A stretch of DNA of 64,000 nt from Bifidobacteriaceae bacterium (GCA_031270825.1 JAISXH010000038.1:1-64000), one strand, 5' to 3'. Counted from the stretch's first letter, positions 52,668 to 61,376 are shown. Notes: generated by a model from the letters alone, not told the origin. Made by a program: numbers and translations.

Positions 52668-53102
52668 GACTTCGACGTTTAACATCCATTTGACCGCCGA
52701 GTTCGACGGTTCGCATCCATTTCTCTGGCGAGTTCGACGTTCTGCATGCCGCCTGTCCAACGTCTAGGCCGCTGACCAGCACAAACGCAAAATGCGCCGA
52801 TGCGAAACGTCGAACTCGATCCAATTTAGGATGCAAGCTGTCGAAGTCGAGGCGGTTGGGCACGCAGAACGTCGAACTCGACCAGGTCTTGACCAGGTCT
52901 GGCATGCAAACTGTCGAAGTCGAGGCGGTTGGACACGCAGAACGTCGAACTCGACCAGGTCTTGACCAGGCCTGGCATGCAAACTGTCGAACTCGGGCCG
53001 ATTCAGCATGCAGAACGTCGAACTCGGCCAGGTCTTGACCAGGTCTGGCATGCAAACTGTCGAAGTCGAGGCGGTTGGGCACGCAGAACGTCGAACTCGG
53101 TG
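52668..53102. repeat. Family A phased repeat array, right locus (12 copies, two orientations)
   Basis: Three inverted copies (about 52668, 52699, 52730; spacing 31) face nine direct copies starting at 52799, 52830, 52861, 52903, 52934, 52976, 53007, 53049 and 53080 (spacings 31, 31, 42, 31, 42, 31, 42, 31). Cores alternate between GCAGAACGTCGAACTCGAC and GCAAACTGTCGAAGTCGAG, so the unit is a 73-bp dimer. The stretch 52479-53380 has no other feature I can support. Confidence 0.92.
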
Positions 53103-53364
53103 CGGTCAGCCGCAGATGGCTCTCTGAATATGGAGGTGGATGGGGTCGGGGCGGCAGATGGTCGCGGGTCGGAGCATGGTGCTGAGCGACGTGGATGGCC
53201 TTGGGGCTGTGGGCCGAGGTGCGGATAGAGGGTGGCGATCACGGGGTGGAGGATGGGCGCGGCGCCGGTCGTGGGGGATGGACGCAGGCGGTGATCGCGG
53301 GCTTGGGAGATGGATATGGATGCGGGGGCGCGGGAGAAGCGCAGGGCGGGGAGCGTGGGCGGGG

Positions 53365-53370
53365 TAGGCT
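53365..53370 (+). promoter_or_regulatory. -10 box TAGGCT of the DAHP synthase gene
   Basis: TAGGCT ends ten bases before ATG 53381; there is no ribosome site, so the transcript has at most a few untranslated bases. Confidence 0.5.
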
Positions 53371-53380
53371 TACCAGCGCC

Positions 53381-54721
53381 ATGAATGAGACGATCAGCCA
53401 GGTGCTGGACTCCTATCGGGAGCGGCCGGCCACTCAGCAGCCGGATTGGCCGGATGCGCAGGAGTTGGCGCGGGCGACGGCCGCGTTGGCGGCGAAGCCG
53501 CCGCTGGTGTTCGCGGGCGAGGCGGATGGGTTGACTGAACGCCTGGCGGCCGCCCAGCGCGGCGAGGCGTTTGTGCTGCAGGGCGGGGATTGCGCGGAGA
53601 TTTTCGCCGAGTCTTCGGCGGACCGGATCAGGAACAAGATCCGCACGGTCTTGCAAATGGCGGTGGTGCTGACCTATGGCGCGTCGTTGCCGGTGGTCAA
53701 GATGGGCCGGATGGCCGGGCAGTATGCCAAGCCGCGCAGTGCTGCCAGCGAGACACGCGATGGCCTCACCCTGCCGGCCTACCGGGGCGATGCCGTCAAC
53801 GGCTTCGAGTTCACTGAAGCAGCCCGGCGCTACGATCCTTGGCGGATGGTTGAGGCGTACCATCATTCTTCCTCGACCCTGAACCTGATCAGGGCTTTCA
53901 CTATGGGCGGCTTCGCCGATCTGAGGCAGGTCCAGGAATGGAACCGCGGTTTCACCGCCAATCCGGCCTACGCCCGCTATGAGGCCTTGGCCGCCCAGAT
54001 CGACAAGGCGGTGCGCTTCATGGGCGCCTGCGGCGCCGATTTCGAGGCCCTCAAGATGGTCGAGTTCTTCGCTTCGCATGAGGCCTTGCTGCTGGACTAT
54101 GAACGGGCCCTGACCCGGATCGATTCGCGTGGGGGTCAACCCTATGACTGTTCGGCCCACTTCTTGTGGATTGGCGAGCGGACCCGTTCGCCGGAAGGCG
54201 CCCATGCCGAGTTGTTGAGCCACGTGCGCAACCCGCTGGGGGTCAAGGTGGGGCCGACGGCGCATGCGAGCGACATCGTGCGATTGGCGGACAAACTGGA
54301 CCCCTTCCAAGAGCCGGGCCGGTTGACTCTGATCACCCGGATGGGCGCGAGCGAGGTGCGGGCGGTGCTGCCCGGCCTGGTGCGGGCGGTTCAGGCGGCC
54401 GGGCGGCCGGTGCTGTGGGTGTGCGACCCGATGCATGGGAACACCTTCACCACTCGCGCGGGGGTCAAGACGCGCCGGTTCGACACGGTCATGGATGAGG
54501 TCCGGGGCTTCTTCGAGGTGCTGCGCGAAGCTGGCGCCGTGCCCGGCGGACTGCATGTCGAGTTGACCGGTGATGACGTCACCGAGGTCATGGGCGGTTC
54601 CGAACAGATCGACGATGCCGCCCTGACCAGGCGTTATGAGAGCCTGGTTGATCCCAGGCTGAATCATCAGCAGGCCCTGGAGATGGCCTTCCAGGTGGCT
54701 GAGCTGCTCCGCCAGGGCTGA
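53381..54721 (+). CDS. 3-deoxy-7-phosphoheptulonate synthase, class II
   Basis: 446 residues, class II (plant-like) DAHP synthase. It has FVLQGGDCAEIFAESSADRI, the metal and PEP site KMGRMAGQYAKPRS, VKVGPTAHASDIVRLADKLD and VLWVCDPMHGNTF. It joins PEP and erythrose-4-phosphate, the first step to aromatic amino acids. Class II enzymes are the usual form in Actinomycetota. The long upstream open frame runs into family A repeats and is not part of the gene. A CGGCGCGC/GCGCGCCG hairpin (54723-54740) lies immediately after the stop. Confidence 0.95.
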   Translation: MNETISQVLDSYRERPATQQPDWPDAQELARATAALAAKPPLVFAGEADGLTERLAAAQRGEAFVLQGGDCAEIFAESSADRIRNKIRTVLQMAVVLTYGASLPVVKMGRMAGQYAKPRSAASETRDGLTLPAYRGDAVNGFEFTEAARRYDPWRMVEAYHHSSSTLNLIRAFTMGGFADLRQVQEWNRGFTANPAYARYEALAAQIDKAVRFMGACGADFEALKMVEFFASHEALLLDYERALTRIDSRGGQPYDCSAHFLWIGERTRSPEGAHAELLSHVRNPLGVKVGPTAHASDIVRLADKLDPFQEPGRLTLITRMGASEVRAVLPGLVRAVQAAGRPVLWVCDPMHGNTFTTRAGVKTRRFDTVMDEVRGFFEVLREAGAVPGGLHVELTGDDVTEVMGGSEQIDDAALTRRYESLVDPRLNHQQALEMAFQVAELLRQG

Positions 54722-54722
54722 A

Positions 54723-54740
54723 CGGCGCGCAGGCGCGCCG
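54723..54740 (+). terminator. GC hairpin directly after the DAHP synthase stop
   Basis: CGGCGCGC pairs with GCGCGCCG with a minimal loop. It is followed by G/C, not T, so it is only a tentative terminator. Confidence 0.35.
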
Positions 54741-54871
54741 GCGCAGGCGGCGCGGGCCGGGCCGGGCGGCGGTCTTCGGTTATTCCCGCCCTGGGCCGCG
54801 GGGAGACTTGGATTGGGCGCTGGGCAAGTGGGGGTTGGCTTCGGGGCCTAGATGCTGTTCAGGGCCCGCTT

Positions 54872-55546
54872 GTGGCGCTGGTCGGAAACTATTTTGCTCA
54901 GACGGGAATAGCAGGCACCGATTCGGCGTTCGACATTGACGTGACCAGTAGACATGTCGCTCACCCCAAGCGTGAGCGCCCGGTGTGGATGGTGGCCGCC
55001 GCGCTGCTGGTCTTAGTGGTCTCTTTGGCCGGGCTGGGCGGAGGCCTGGCCTTGTGGACATCCCAGGCCGCCTTGAACTCAGATGTCTCGATCAATCACG
55101 GCTACCTCACCATGTCTGGGCCGACCGGCCAAACATGGCAGCTGACCTCGAAAAACGGCACAGTTCTGGCCACCAGCCACGCGATCCCCGACGATCCGGC
55201 GCCGGTGGTGGCGGACCTGGAGAAGCTGACCACCGTTTGTGGATCCGATCTGGTGTTGACGATCCGCGACTCCTATTCGGTCGCCCAGTCTGCCACCCAC
55301 ATGGAGGTGGGGGTCAAGGTCAACTGGAGGGCTCTGGGCGACCCGAGCGGTGACTACGGCATCCGGGACCAGAACGGAAACCTCTTACCGGGCTCGGCGA
55401 CGATCGGCCACTCGCTGACGGTGCAGCTACCCGATGGCGCCGATGCTTTTGAGGTGGAGCGCAGGTACCAGATTCCCGAATGCGACTTCTTCAACGAATC
55501 AGGGCTGCTCTTCAATGGGTACGCGGTGAGTGTGGTGCAGCTATGA
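54872..55546 (+). CDS. SipW-type exported protein 1 (alternate-type signal peptide)
   Basis: 224 residues. Residues about 37-66 form a basic-plus-hydrophobic signal (KRERPVW then MVAAALLVLVVSLAGLGGGL) running into ALWTSQAALNSDVSINHGYL. This ALW-x-S pattern ahead of a beta-rich domain is that of camelysin/TasA-like proteins cut by SipW-type peptidases. The mature domain (about 155 residues) includes two cysteines (VCGSDLVL, IPECDFF) and should be external. The GTG start at 54872 lacks a ribosome site, so the 36-residue N-terminal extension may not be real. Its stop overlaps the next gene (ATGA). Confidence 0.75.
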   Translation: MALVGNYFAQTGIAGTDSAFDIDVTSRHVAHPKRERPVWMVAAALLVLVVSLAGLGGGLALWTSQAALNSDVSINHGYLTMSGPTGQTWQLTSKNGTVLATSHAIPDDPAPVVADLEKLTTVCGSDLVLTIRDSYSVAQSATHMEVGVKVNWRALGDPSGDYGIRDQNGNLLPGSATIGHSLTVQLPDGADAFEVERRYQIPECDFFNESGLLFNGYAVSVVQL

Positions 55547-56283
55547 GACTCTTCAAGCACGGGTTGTTAGCGACGGGCGCGGTCTTGACCGCGGCCGCTT
55601 TGCTGTTCTCTGGCACCACCGGCGCCAAATGGTCTTCGGGTACTGAGACTGAGCCGCAGACTGTTGCAAACGAGGCCAACGAGGTCTACCTGCAACACGC
55701 CAGCACCCACACCCCAAACAAAGAATATGCCTCCAAGACTAACCTCGATCTTGAGCTTGAATTCACCGCTGCAGACGCGGCGGACTTGAGGCAGGCCTCG
55801 GAGGAATCTTTGCGGGCAGGCGGAGACGGCTTCGCCGTTTGGGGCAAGGCGGTGGCCGTGAAGGGTACGGCCTACGGCACCGCCGGTTTCGGGTATGAGG
55901 TGAGTTTGCCGACGCTGCCGAATGGTTATTCCAAGAACCTGCGCCTGTTCAGAGTGGCCGGTCAGAGCGAGTGCATTGAGGGCGCCCAGGCCGGGCCGAT
56001 CAGTTTGAACTACCCCAGCGAGCAGGAATCGGCATCCAGCCTGAGCGAGTCGGTGGCAATTTCCACAGATTACAAACCGAAGAAGCCAAAGGTGACCTTC
56101 GAACAGTGGTACTGCTTGATCGCGACCTTCACGCCGACCGGGTACTCCAACACCGCCTCAGTCAGGGTCAACCAGGGCAGTCTGTACGGGGGCACGGACA
56201 CCTGGGGCGCCTGGATCTATCCCGACGCCGCCGCCCAGCCCACGGTCACCTATAAGTTCACCGTCAAACCACTGGGAGGGTGA
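55543..56283 (+). CDS. SipW-type exported protein 2
   Basis: 246 residues from the ATG overlapping the preceding stop. A short basic start (MRLFKHG) and hydrophobic core (LLATGAVLTAAALLFSGTT) lead into AKWSSGTETE, a variant of the ALW-x-S alternate signal. The mature part of about 220 residues is beta-rich and Ser/Thr/Tyr-rich with two cysteines (QSECIEGA, EQWYCLIATF) and no domain I know. Translational coupling to exported protein 1 suggests they form one surface structure. It is followed by 350 bp carrying a family C repeat. Confidence 0.75.
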   Translation: MRLFKHGLLATGAVLTAAALLFSGTTGAKWSSGTETEPQTVANEANEVYLQHASTHTPNKEYASKTNLDLELEFTAADAADLRQASEESLRAGGDGFAVWGKAVAVKGTAYGTAGFGYEVSLPTLPNGYSKNLRLFRVAGQSECIEGAQAGPISLNYPSEQESASSLSESVAISTDYKPKKPKVTFEQWYCLIATFTPTGYSNTASVRVNQGSLYGGTDTWGAWIYPDAAAQPTVTYKFTVKPLGG

Positions 56284-56420
56284 TCGGCGGATTCAACCCC
56301 GGTTGCGCGCAGAGAATTCTCTGTTTGAGTGTCTTTGCCCGCCCTCGCGCGCTCTGATTTGACCCCGTGCTTCTTCTCGGGAACTAGGGACTTGAGCCGG
56401 TGGCGACACCGGTCGGGTTA

Positions 56421-56475
56421 CCTGGGAGTTAGCTGGGAGTTACCAGAAAGGGGCCTGTCCCCATTTTGGTTGATG
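56421..56475 (-). repeat. Family C repeat, single inverted copy
   Basis: The reverse complement of the element described at 57415: the minus strand reads ATGGGGACAGGCCCCTTTCT followed by the GGTAACTCCCAGC tail. Apart from this and the promoter at 56532, the 56284-56636 gap shows nothing. Confidence 0.9.
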
Positions 56476-56531
56476 GGGTGGGGCGGGCGGCGGGAGAGGT
56501 TTGGAGGGGCCCGGAAGGGGCCGAAAAGTTT

Positions 56532-56560
56532 TTGAAGTTTGCCGAGGAATCGGGAATAAG
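56532..56560 (+). promoter_or_regulatory. Probable promoter of exported protein 3
   Basis: TTGAAG (56532-56537), 17-bp spacer, AATAAG (56555-56560), 77 bp before the ATG at 56637. Confidence 0.4.
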
Positions 56561-56636
56561 ACTCCACTGCTGTTAGTTGGTAATGGCAGGGGGAATGGAG
56601 CCCTAACAACTAGGGGCAGATCACGAAAGGAACACA

Positions 56637-57314
56637 ATGACAATCAACCCACAAACTGAGCGCGGACGGCGCTCCCGGCGTCTGAAGGGTCTGGTCGCCG
56701 GTGCGGCCGGCGTGGCCCTGCTCCTAGGCGGAAGCACCTTCGCCCTCTGGAGCTCCAGCGACACAATCGAAGACGGAGCGACGGTGAAGCACGGAGAGCT
56801 GAAGGTCGTGGCCCAGGACGGCTCGGCCACAGCCTATGATCTCGAGGGAAATGATACGACGTCGCCAGTGACCGGCAATGGGGGAACGGTGCTTACCACT
56901 TCCTACCTGGCTTCGCCTGGCGCGAAACTCGAGATTGACTTGCCGGCTGTGAAGGTCGAGGCGGCGGGTGATTACCTGAAGTACGACCTGACCGTTGAAC
57001 CCACCACAACAATGATCGCCAACGCGACATCGGGTGCTCTCAATGGGTGGACGTTCACAGCAGCCATCTACGACAGCGAAGGCTATGAGGTAGGAGTCGG
57101 TTCGGTTGGTATCGACCTGACCGGCACCAGCGCGACCTCGATCGTTGAGGATGCTGTAGGCGACGAGACTTACACGGTCGTGTTGTACGCAGATTTCGAT
57201 GCCGACAACGAGAATCACCAAAGCACCACTGCCTCGATTACCAGTTCGTCACCCAGCCTTATCACTGATTTCGCCGGTGGCTTCAAGCTCAAGGCGACCC
57301 AGCAAGCGCACTGA
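56637..57314 (+). CDS. SipW-type exported protein 3 (camelysin/TasA-like)
   Basis: 225 residues behind a good GAAAGGAACACA site. The signal is RRSRRLKGLVAGAAGVALLLGG-like with the cleavage-side motif STFALWSSSDTIEDGATV, the clearest alternate-type signal peptide of the three. The mature domain is Thr/Ser/Asp-rich, beta-rich and lacks cysteine, like the fibre-forming TasA/camelysin group (HGELKVVAQDGS, GGTVLTTSYLASPGAKLEID). It is probably the major secreted subunit. It has its own promoter and a strong hairpin terminator (57372). Confidence 0.82.
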   Translation: MTINPQTERGRRSRRLKGLVAGAAGVALLLGGSTFALWSSSDTIEDGATVKHGELKVVAQDGSATAYDLEGNDTTSPVTGNGGTVLTTSYLASPGAKLEIDLPAVKVEAAGDYLKYDLTVEPTTTMIANATSGALNGWTFTAAIYDSEGYEVGVGSVGIDLTGTSATSIVEDAVGDETYTVVLYADFDADNENHQSTTASITSSSPSLITDFAGGFKLKATQQAH

Positions 57315-57371
57315 TCGGTTGACCGGACGCCGATGATGAAAAACGGCCGGTCTACCAGCTAGCCGAACCAA

Positions 57372-57410
57372 ACCAGCCGCCGGGCCGCCACAGGCGCCCC
57401 GGCGGCTGGT
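57372..57410 (+). terminator. Terminator hairpin after exported protein 3
   Basis: The stem ACCAGCCGCCGGG (57372-57384) pairs perfectly with CCCGGCGGCTGGT (57398-57410), 13 bp, 13-base loop. There is no T-run. It is 57 bp past the stop codon. Confidence 0.65.
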
Positions 57411-57414
57411 CACT

Positions 57415-57985
57415 AACCAAAATGGGGACAGGCCCCTTTCTGGTAACTCCCAGCCAACGTCCAGCCAACTCCCAGCGGCGATGCCGAAGGAAGGGGCCGG
57501 CCCGTCAGGGCCAACCCCAGCGAGGACAGCAGGAAGCCAGAAGAACCGTAACCAAAATGGGGACAGGCCCCTTTCTGGTAACTCCCAGCAAACGTCCAGC
57601 CAACTCCCAGCTACCTCGACCAAGCCAGTCCTCGACCAGAGCCGATGGCAAGGCCAGGACCAGCAGGAACGGTCCCGGCCGACAGACCCGGGCCATCGGA
57701 GTGGCCAGCGAAGAGAAGCCCAGTAACCAAAATGGGGACAGGCCCCTTTCTGGTAACTCCCAGCAAACGTCCAGCTAACCCCCAGCCAACCAGCCCAGGT
57801 CCATCCCGGACCAGAGGCAATGGCAAGGGCAGACCCGGCCCGCCAGGGCCAAGCCGACCAGCGGGACCGGCCCAGATGGGACTGATCCTGACAGGACCGG
57901 AACGGCAGGCAGTCAGCAGGAAGCAGTGCAGTAATCCAAGAAGGGGCCTGTCCCCATCCTGGAACTCCCAGCCAGCTCCCGACCA
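57415..57985 (+). repeat. Family C repeat cluster, three direct copies and one rearranged copy
   Basis: Copies of about 61 bp at 57415-57475, 57549-57609 and 57725-57785 begin AACCAAAATGG, contain the hairpin GGGGACAGGCCCC and end in tails with repeated CCAGCCAAC/CTCCCAG words. A fourth at about 57938-57985 has the hairpin in the opposite sense (GGGGCCTGTCCCC) but the tail unchanged. Everything between 57411 and 58089 is this cluster and linker DNA. Open frames here only translate the repeats. Confidence 0.9.
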
Positions 57986-58089
57986 ACCCAGACGCGAGGC
58001 GTCGAAGATCAGAAGGGGATGGCGCAGATGGGGACGACCCCAAGCGGGCCGGGAAGTGGCCTTGGGCCACATGTAAGCGGGGAACAGGA

Positions 58090-59112
58090 ATGAAAACGGA
58101 GAGAATTGTGACCGCTGAAATCAATACTTGGGACACCCAGCCGCAGCCGGCGGTGCCCGCCGAACCGGAGCCGTATGGCGAGACCTTTGAGACCGCCGCA
58201 GCGCGGCGCCTCGCGTTCTACCGGGAGCAAGCCGCGCGAGCCGCGGCCACCTACCAGGAGACGATCGGCGCGGCGAGCGGGACCAACCCGCCGGCAATGT
58301 ACAGCGGGCAAGTAGCGCCCGCGGCGGTGGATTCCCCTTTTGGGGCCAACGCCAGCGCTGGCGCCTTCGAGACAGGCGCGTATCAGAGCGCAGTCGCCAC
58401 GGCGACCTTGGACGGCCCCGAACGCGATGGGCTTGAAGGCCACGAAGCCTACGATGCCGACCAAGCGACCGAGTTCTCCGGCGCCAGCCTCGAAGCAGAA
58501 ACAGGAACAGAACAGAGCCCCGAAGGCTATGACAGCCCCGAGGGCTACGACAGCACCGAGGCAGAACAGCCGGCGGCCCCGGTCCAGCGGCCGTTCTGGC
58601 GCAAGGGCGCATTCTGGCGGCGGACGGCGTCGTGGAGCTCGACGGCGGCGGTGCTGGCGCTGCTGGTACTCGGCATCGTGCTAGCCCTGATACCGGCGAT
58701 GAACAAAGGCCAGGCGCTGACGGTGCTGACCGGATCGATGCAACCGACGCTCAAACCCGGCGACGTGGCCGTGGTCTTCCCAGTCGACAGCTTCGACCAG
58801 ATCGAGCTGGGCGACGTGGTGACCTTCATGCCCAAGCCGGACGACCCGACCGTGATCACCCACCGGGCCAAGGCCTGGGATGTCAACGCAGAAGGCGAAA
58901 AAGTGCTCATCACACGAGGCGACGCCAACGGCGCCGATGACGAGCCGATGGTCGAAAAACAGCTCCGAGGGAAGGTGGCCTACTCGGTTCCATGGGTGGG
59001 CAACGTGCTGCAGTACACACATGTGTCCAAGCCCTGGCTGGTGCTCGGGCTGGCTGTGATCTTGATCACATATTCCGTTTATGCGATGGCAACGAGCTTC
59101 CGTAGGCGTTAA
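58090..59112 (+). CDS. sipW: SipW-like (ER-type) signal peptidase I
   Basis: 340 residues. An acidic, low-complexity N-terminus of about 170 residues (repeated Glu-Gly-Tyr-Asp, GYDSPEGYDSTE) precedes a membrane helix (AAVLALLVLGIVLALIPAM). The catalytic domain has Ser216 in TGSMQPTLKPGD and His258 in VITHRAKAW; His in place of Lys marks the archaeal/eukaryotic ER-type group that includes Bacillus SipW. A second helix (WLVLGLAVILITYSVYAM) ends the chain. It should cut the three alternate-signal proteins just upstream. The long acidic N-terminus is not part of typical SipW. ATG 58090 follows GGGGAACAGGA. Confidence 0.9.
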   Translation: MKTERIVTAEINTWDTQPQPAVPAEPEPYGETFETAAARRLAFYREQAARAAATYQETIGAASGTNPPAMYSGQVAPAAVDSPFGANASAGAFETGAYQSAVATATLDGPERDGLEGHEAYDADQATEFSGASLEAETGTEQSPEGYDSPEGYDSTEAEQPAAPVQRPFWRKGAFWRRTASWSSTAAVLALLVLGIVLALIPAMNKGQALTVLTGSMQPTLKPGDVAVVFPVDSFDQIELGDVVTFMPKPDDPTVITHRAKAWDVNAEGEKVLITRGDANGADDEPMVEKQLRGKVAYSVPWVGNVLQYTHVSKPWLVLGLAVILITYSVYAMATSFRRR

Positions 59113-59128
59113 GTCCCAAAAGAGCGGG

Positions 59129-59134
59129 TAAAAT
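59129..59134 (+). promoter_or_regulatory. -10 box TAAAAT of the citrate synthase gene
   Basis: TAAAAT lies 43 bp before ATG 59178; an AAAGGAGACAA ribosome site follows. No good -35 is visible. Confidence 0.4.
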
Positions 59135-59177
59135 CTCCTTTGTACACACCCCGTTAGACCATCAAAGGAGACAACCC

Positions 59178-60452
59178 ATGGGGACTGCCATCTTTGCGCA
59201 TGACGATGTCAAGGCGGAACTGCCGCTGGTTGAGGCCACACAAGGCAACAACGGCTACAACATCGGCAAGCTGCTGGCGCAGACCGGCGACACGACCTTC
59301 GACATCGGCTTCGGCTCGACCGCCGCCTGCAAGTCGGCGATCACCTTCATCGACGGTGACGCCGGCATCCTTCGTTATCGGGGCTACCCGATCGAGCAGC
59401 TAGCGGCTGGCGCGACCTTCCTAGAGGTGGCCTACCTGGTGTTGCACGGAGAACTGCCGACCAAAGAAGAGCTGGACGCGTTCTGCGCGGAGATCGCTCA
59501 ATACCATCTGATCGACGAACGGCTCAAGGAGATGTTCCGTTCCTCGCCCCGGCGCTCGCATCCGATGCCGCTGCTGGCGGCCTCGATCAACATGCTCTCC
59601 ACCTTTGTCTACACCAACCCGGGGATCGACCCGGACGACCTGGACGATGCCACCCACCGGCTGATCGGCGCGGTGCCGACCCTGGCGGCCTACGGCTACA
59701 AGTATTCGACCGGCCAGCCGATGCTCTACCCGGATGACTCGGAAAGCTATGTCGAGAACTTCATCCGAATGTCCTTCGGCCTGCCGACGGCGCCCTACCC
59801 GTTCGACCCGGAGATCACCAAGGCCCTGGACGTGCTGCTGATCTTGCACGCCGACCACGAGCAGAACTGCTCCACCTCGACCGTGCGGCTGGTGGGATCA
59901 TCCGGCGCCAACATGTACGTCTCGGTCGCGGCCGGGGTCAACGCCCTGTCCGGCCCGCTCCACGGCGGCGCCAACCAGGCGGTCCTGGAAATGCTGGCGG
60001 AGATCAGGGCCGAAGGCGGCGACGTCTCCAAGTTCGTCAACAAGGTCAAGAACCGCGAAGCCAAGCTGATGGGCTTCGGCCACAGGATCTACAAGAACTA
60101 CGACCCCCGGGCCGCCATCGTCAAACAGCACGCCGACGCGATCCTGCGCCACAAGACCGGCCATGACCAGCTGCTCGACATCGCCCTGGCGCTGGAAGAG
60201 ACGGCCCTGAAGGACCCGTACTTCCAGGAGCGCAAGCTCTACCCGAACGTCGACTTCTACACCGGCCTGATTTATCAGGCCATGGGTTTCCCGGTCGACA
60301 TGTTCACGGTCCTGTTCGCGCTGGGCCGCCTGCCCGGATGGATCGCCCACTGGCGCGAGCAAGCGGCCGACCCGACCAACAAGATCGGCCGTCCGCGCCA
60401 GGTCTATGTGGGCGAAGTCGAACGCGACTTCGTGCCGATCGACAAGCGCTGA
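59178..60452 (+). CDS. gltA: Citrate synthase
   Basis: 424 residues, type II-like citrate synthase. It has ITFIDGDAGILRYRGYPIEQ near the start and the catalytic histidines in SGPLHGGANQAVLEML and MGFGHRIYKNYDPRA, with the catalytic Asp in VDFYTGLIYQAMG. It condenses oxaloacetate with acetyl-CoA, the entry to the TCA cycle. ATG 59178 has AAAGGAGAC upstream. It forms a single-gene unit closed by an 11-bp hairpin. Nothing unusual. Confidence 0.97.
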   Translation: MGTAIFAHDDVKAELPLVEATQGNNGYNIGKLLAQTGDTTFDIGFGSTAACKSAITFIDGDAGILRYRGYPIEQLAAGATFLEVAYLVLHGELPTKEELDAFCAEIAQYHLIDERLKEMFRSSPRRSHPMPLLAASINMLSTFVYTNPGIDPDDLDDATHRLIGAVPTLAAYGYKYSTGQPMLYPDDSESYVENFIRMSFGLPTAPYPFDPEITKALDVLLILHADHEQNCSTSTVRLVGSSGANMYVSVAAGVNALSGPLHGGANQAVLEMLAEIRAEGGDVSKFVNKVKNREAKLMGFGHRIYKNYDPRAAIVKQHADAILRHKTGHDQLLDIALALEETALKDPYFQERKLYPNVDFYTGLIYQAMGFPVDMFTVLFALGRLPGWIAHWREQAADPTNKIGRPRQVYVGEVERDFVPIDKR

Positions 60453-60454
60453 CT

Positions 60455-60480
60455 GGTTAGCGCGGAAATCCGCGCTAACC
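60455..60480 (+). terminator. Hairpin after gltA; core repeated at 61301
   Basis: GGTTAGCGCGG pairs perfectly with CCGCGCTAACC around AAAT, three bases after the gltA stop. There is no T-run. The core CGCGGAAATCCGCG recurs at 61301-61314, just before the end of the intergenic region. Confidence 0.6.
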
Positions 60481-60595
60481 GTTGCGCGCAGCGGGTTCCT
60501 GTGCCCACGGGACCGGGTTCTCTCCGCGTCTCCATAAGGCATCGCTCCGCGCCGTCCACGTCAACCACACCTCGACGCGTGCCCTTGCCGCACAT

Positions 60596-61094
60596 CTAGA
60601 AGTTTCCCCAGATCCTGGCGCGGCGCGGCGGTTCTGGCCCCGGTGTGTCTGAGAGAGTTGCGGACGGCGCGGAGACCATCTCGGGAGGTGTCGGCACAGT
60701 CTCCGCTTCGCCAAGGGCGTCGGCCTGTTCTGCGATCCCGAGAAGGGCGAGCCAGTCCGTCAGGCGCACTGACGTGACTTGTGCGGTTAGCGGAACCGGA
60801 GCCCCTTCGGGTGGTACCCGCCACGATTCCCATCCGAAGACGAACCCGTCGAAGACGTTGACCCTGAGGTATGTGCCGCGACTATCCCGGCCCACGACTT
60901 GGGACAAATGGTCCCGCCATGGATCAAGTCGGCCTGCTGGCCAGCCCGTCGGCCTCATGAGCGACCCGGTTCCCAATCTTGGCCGATCCGGCATCGGAAG
61001 CGGCGGCCGGCTCGGCCACGCCGACCGCGCCCAACGTTGCTGCGGTAGTCACCGCAAGCAGAGCCGCCAGTGTTTGTGTGTGCGCTCATGTCAT
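60596..61094 (-). pseudogene. Decayed gene for an exported protein
   Basis: On the minus strand, 61085 down to about 61000 encodes a signal-peptide-like run (TLAALLAVTTAATLGAVGVA then EPAAASDAGSA), but an in-frame TGA separates it from the only nearby ATG (61094). A second frame, open to 60596, continues with folded-looking sequence (GTYLRVNVFDGFVFGWESWR, LTAQVTSVRLTDWLALLGIA). One frameshift would join them. I do not recognise the family. The flanking DNA, 60481-60595 and 61095-61376, has no other gene. Confidence 0.4.
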
Positions 61095-61376
61095 TTGGTT
61101 GAATGATCCCCCGCGCGCTTCTTGACGCGTCCTTCGTGTTTTATGGACTTAGTGATGATAACTCCGGGAGTCGCCATTGCCCAAAGCACGAAGCACGCCA
61201 TGTAGTGAGGCGTGTTGTGTCAGCTAGACGTCTGGTAATAGTGATGCGCTGCCGACTCAGCCGCCCGGTTGGGCTCCGGCCACTAGCCGCCAACGAACTG
61301 CGCGGAAATCCGCGTTAGAGAGGGTCGGGGGGTGCCCCGAGGAGAGGTTGGCGGCGCCCCCCTTGGCGCGGGTAGC

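Noticed and set aside
53003-54667. 554-codon minus-strand ORF opposite DAHP synthase
   Set aside because: It is a shadow of a clearly identified gene; the composition is that of antisense high-GC DNA.
57422-57778. Plus-strand ORF with NGDRPLSGNS-like repeats
   Set aside because: It is translation of family C repeats, with no start site and no conserved domain.
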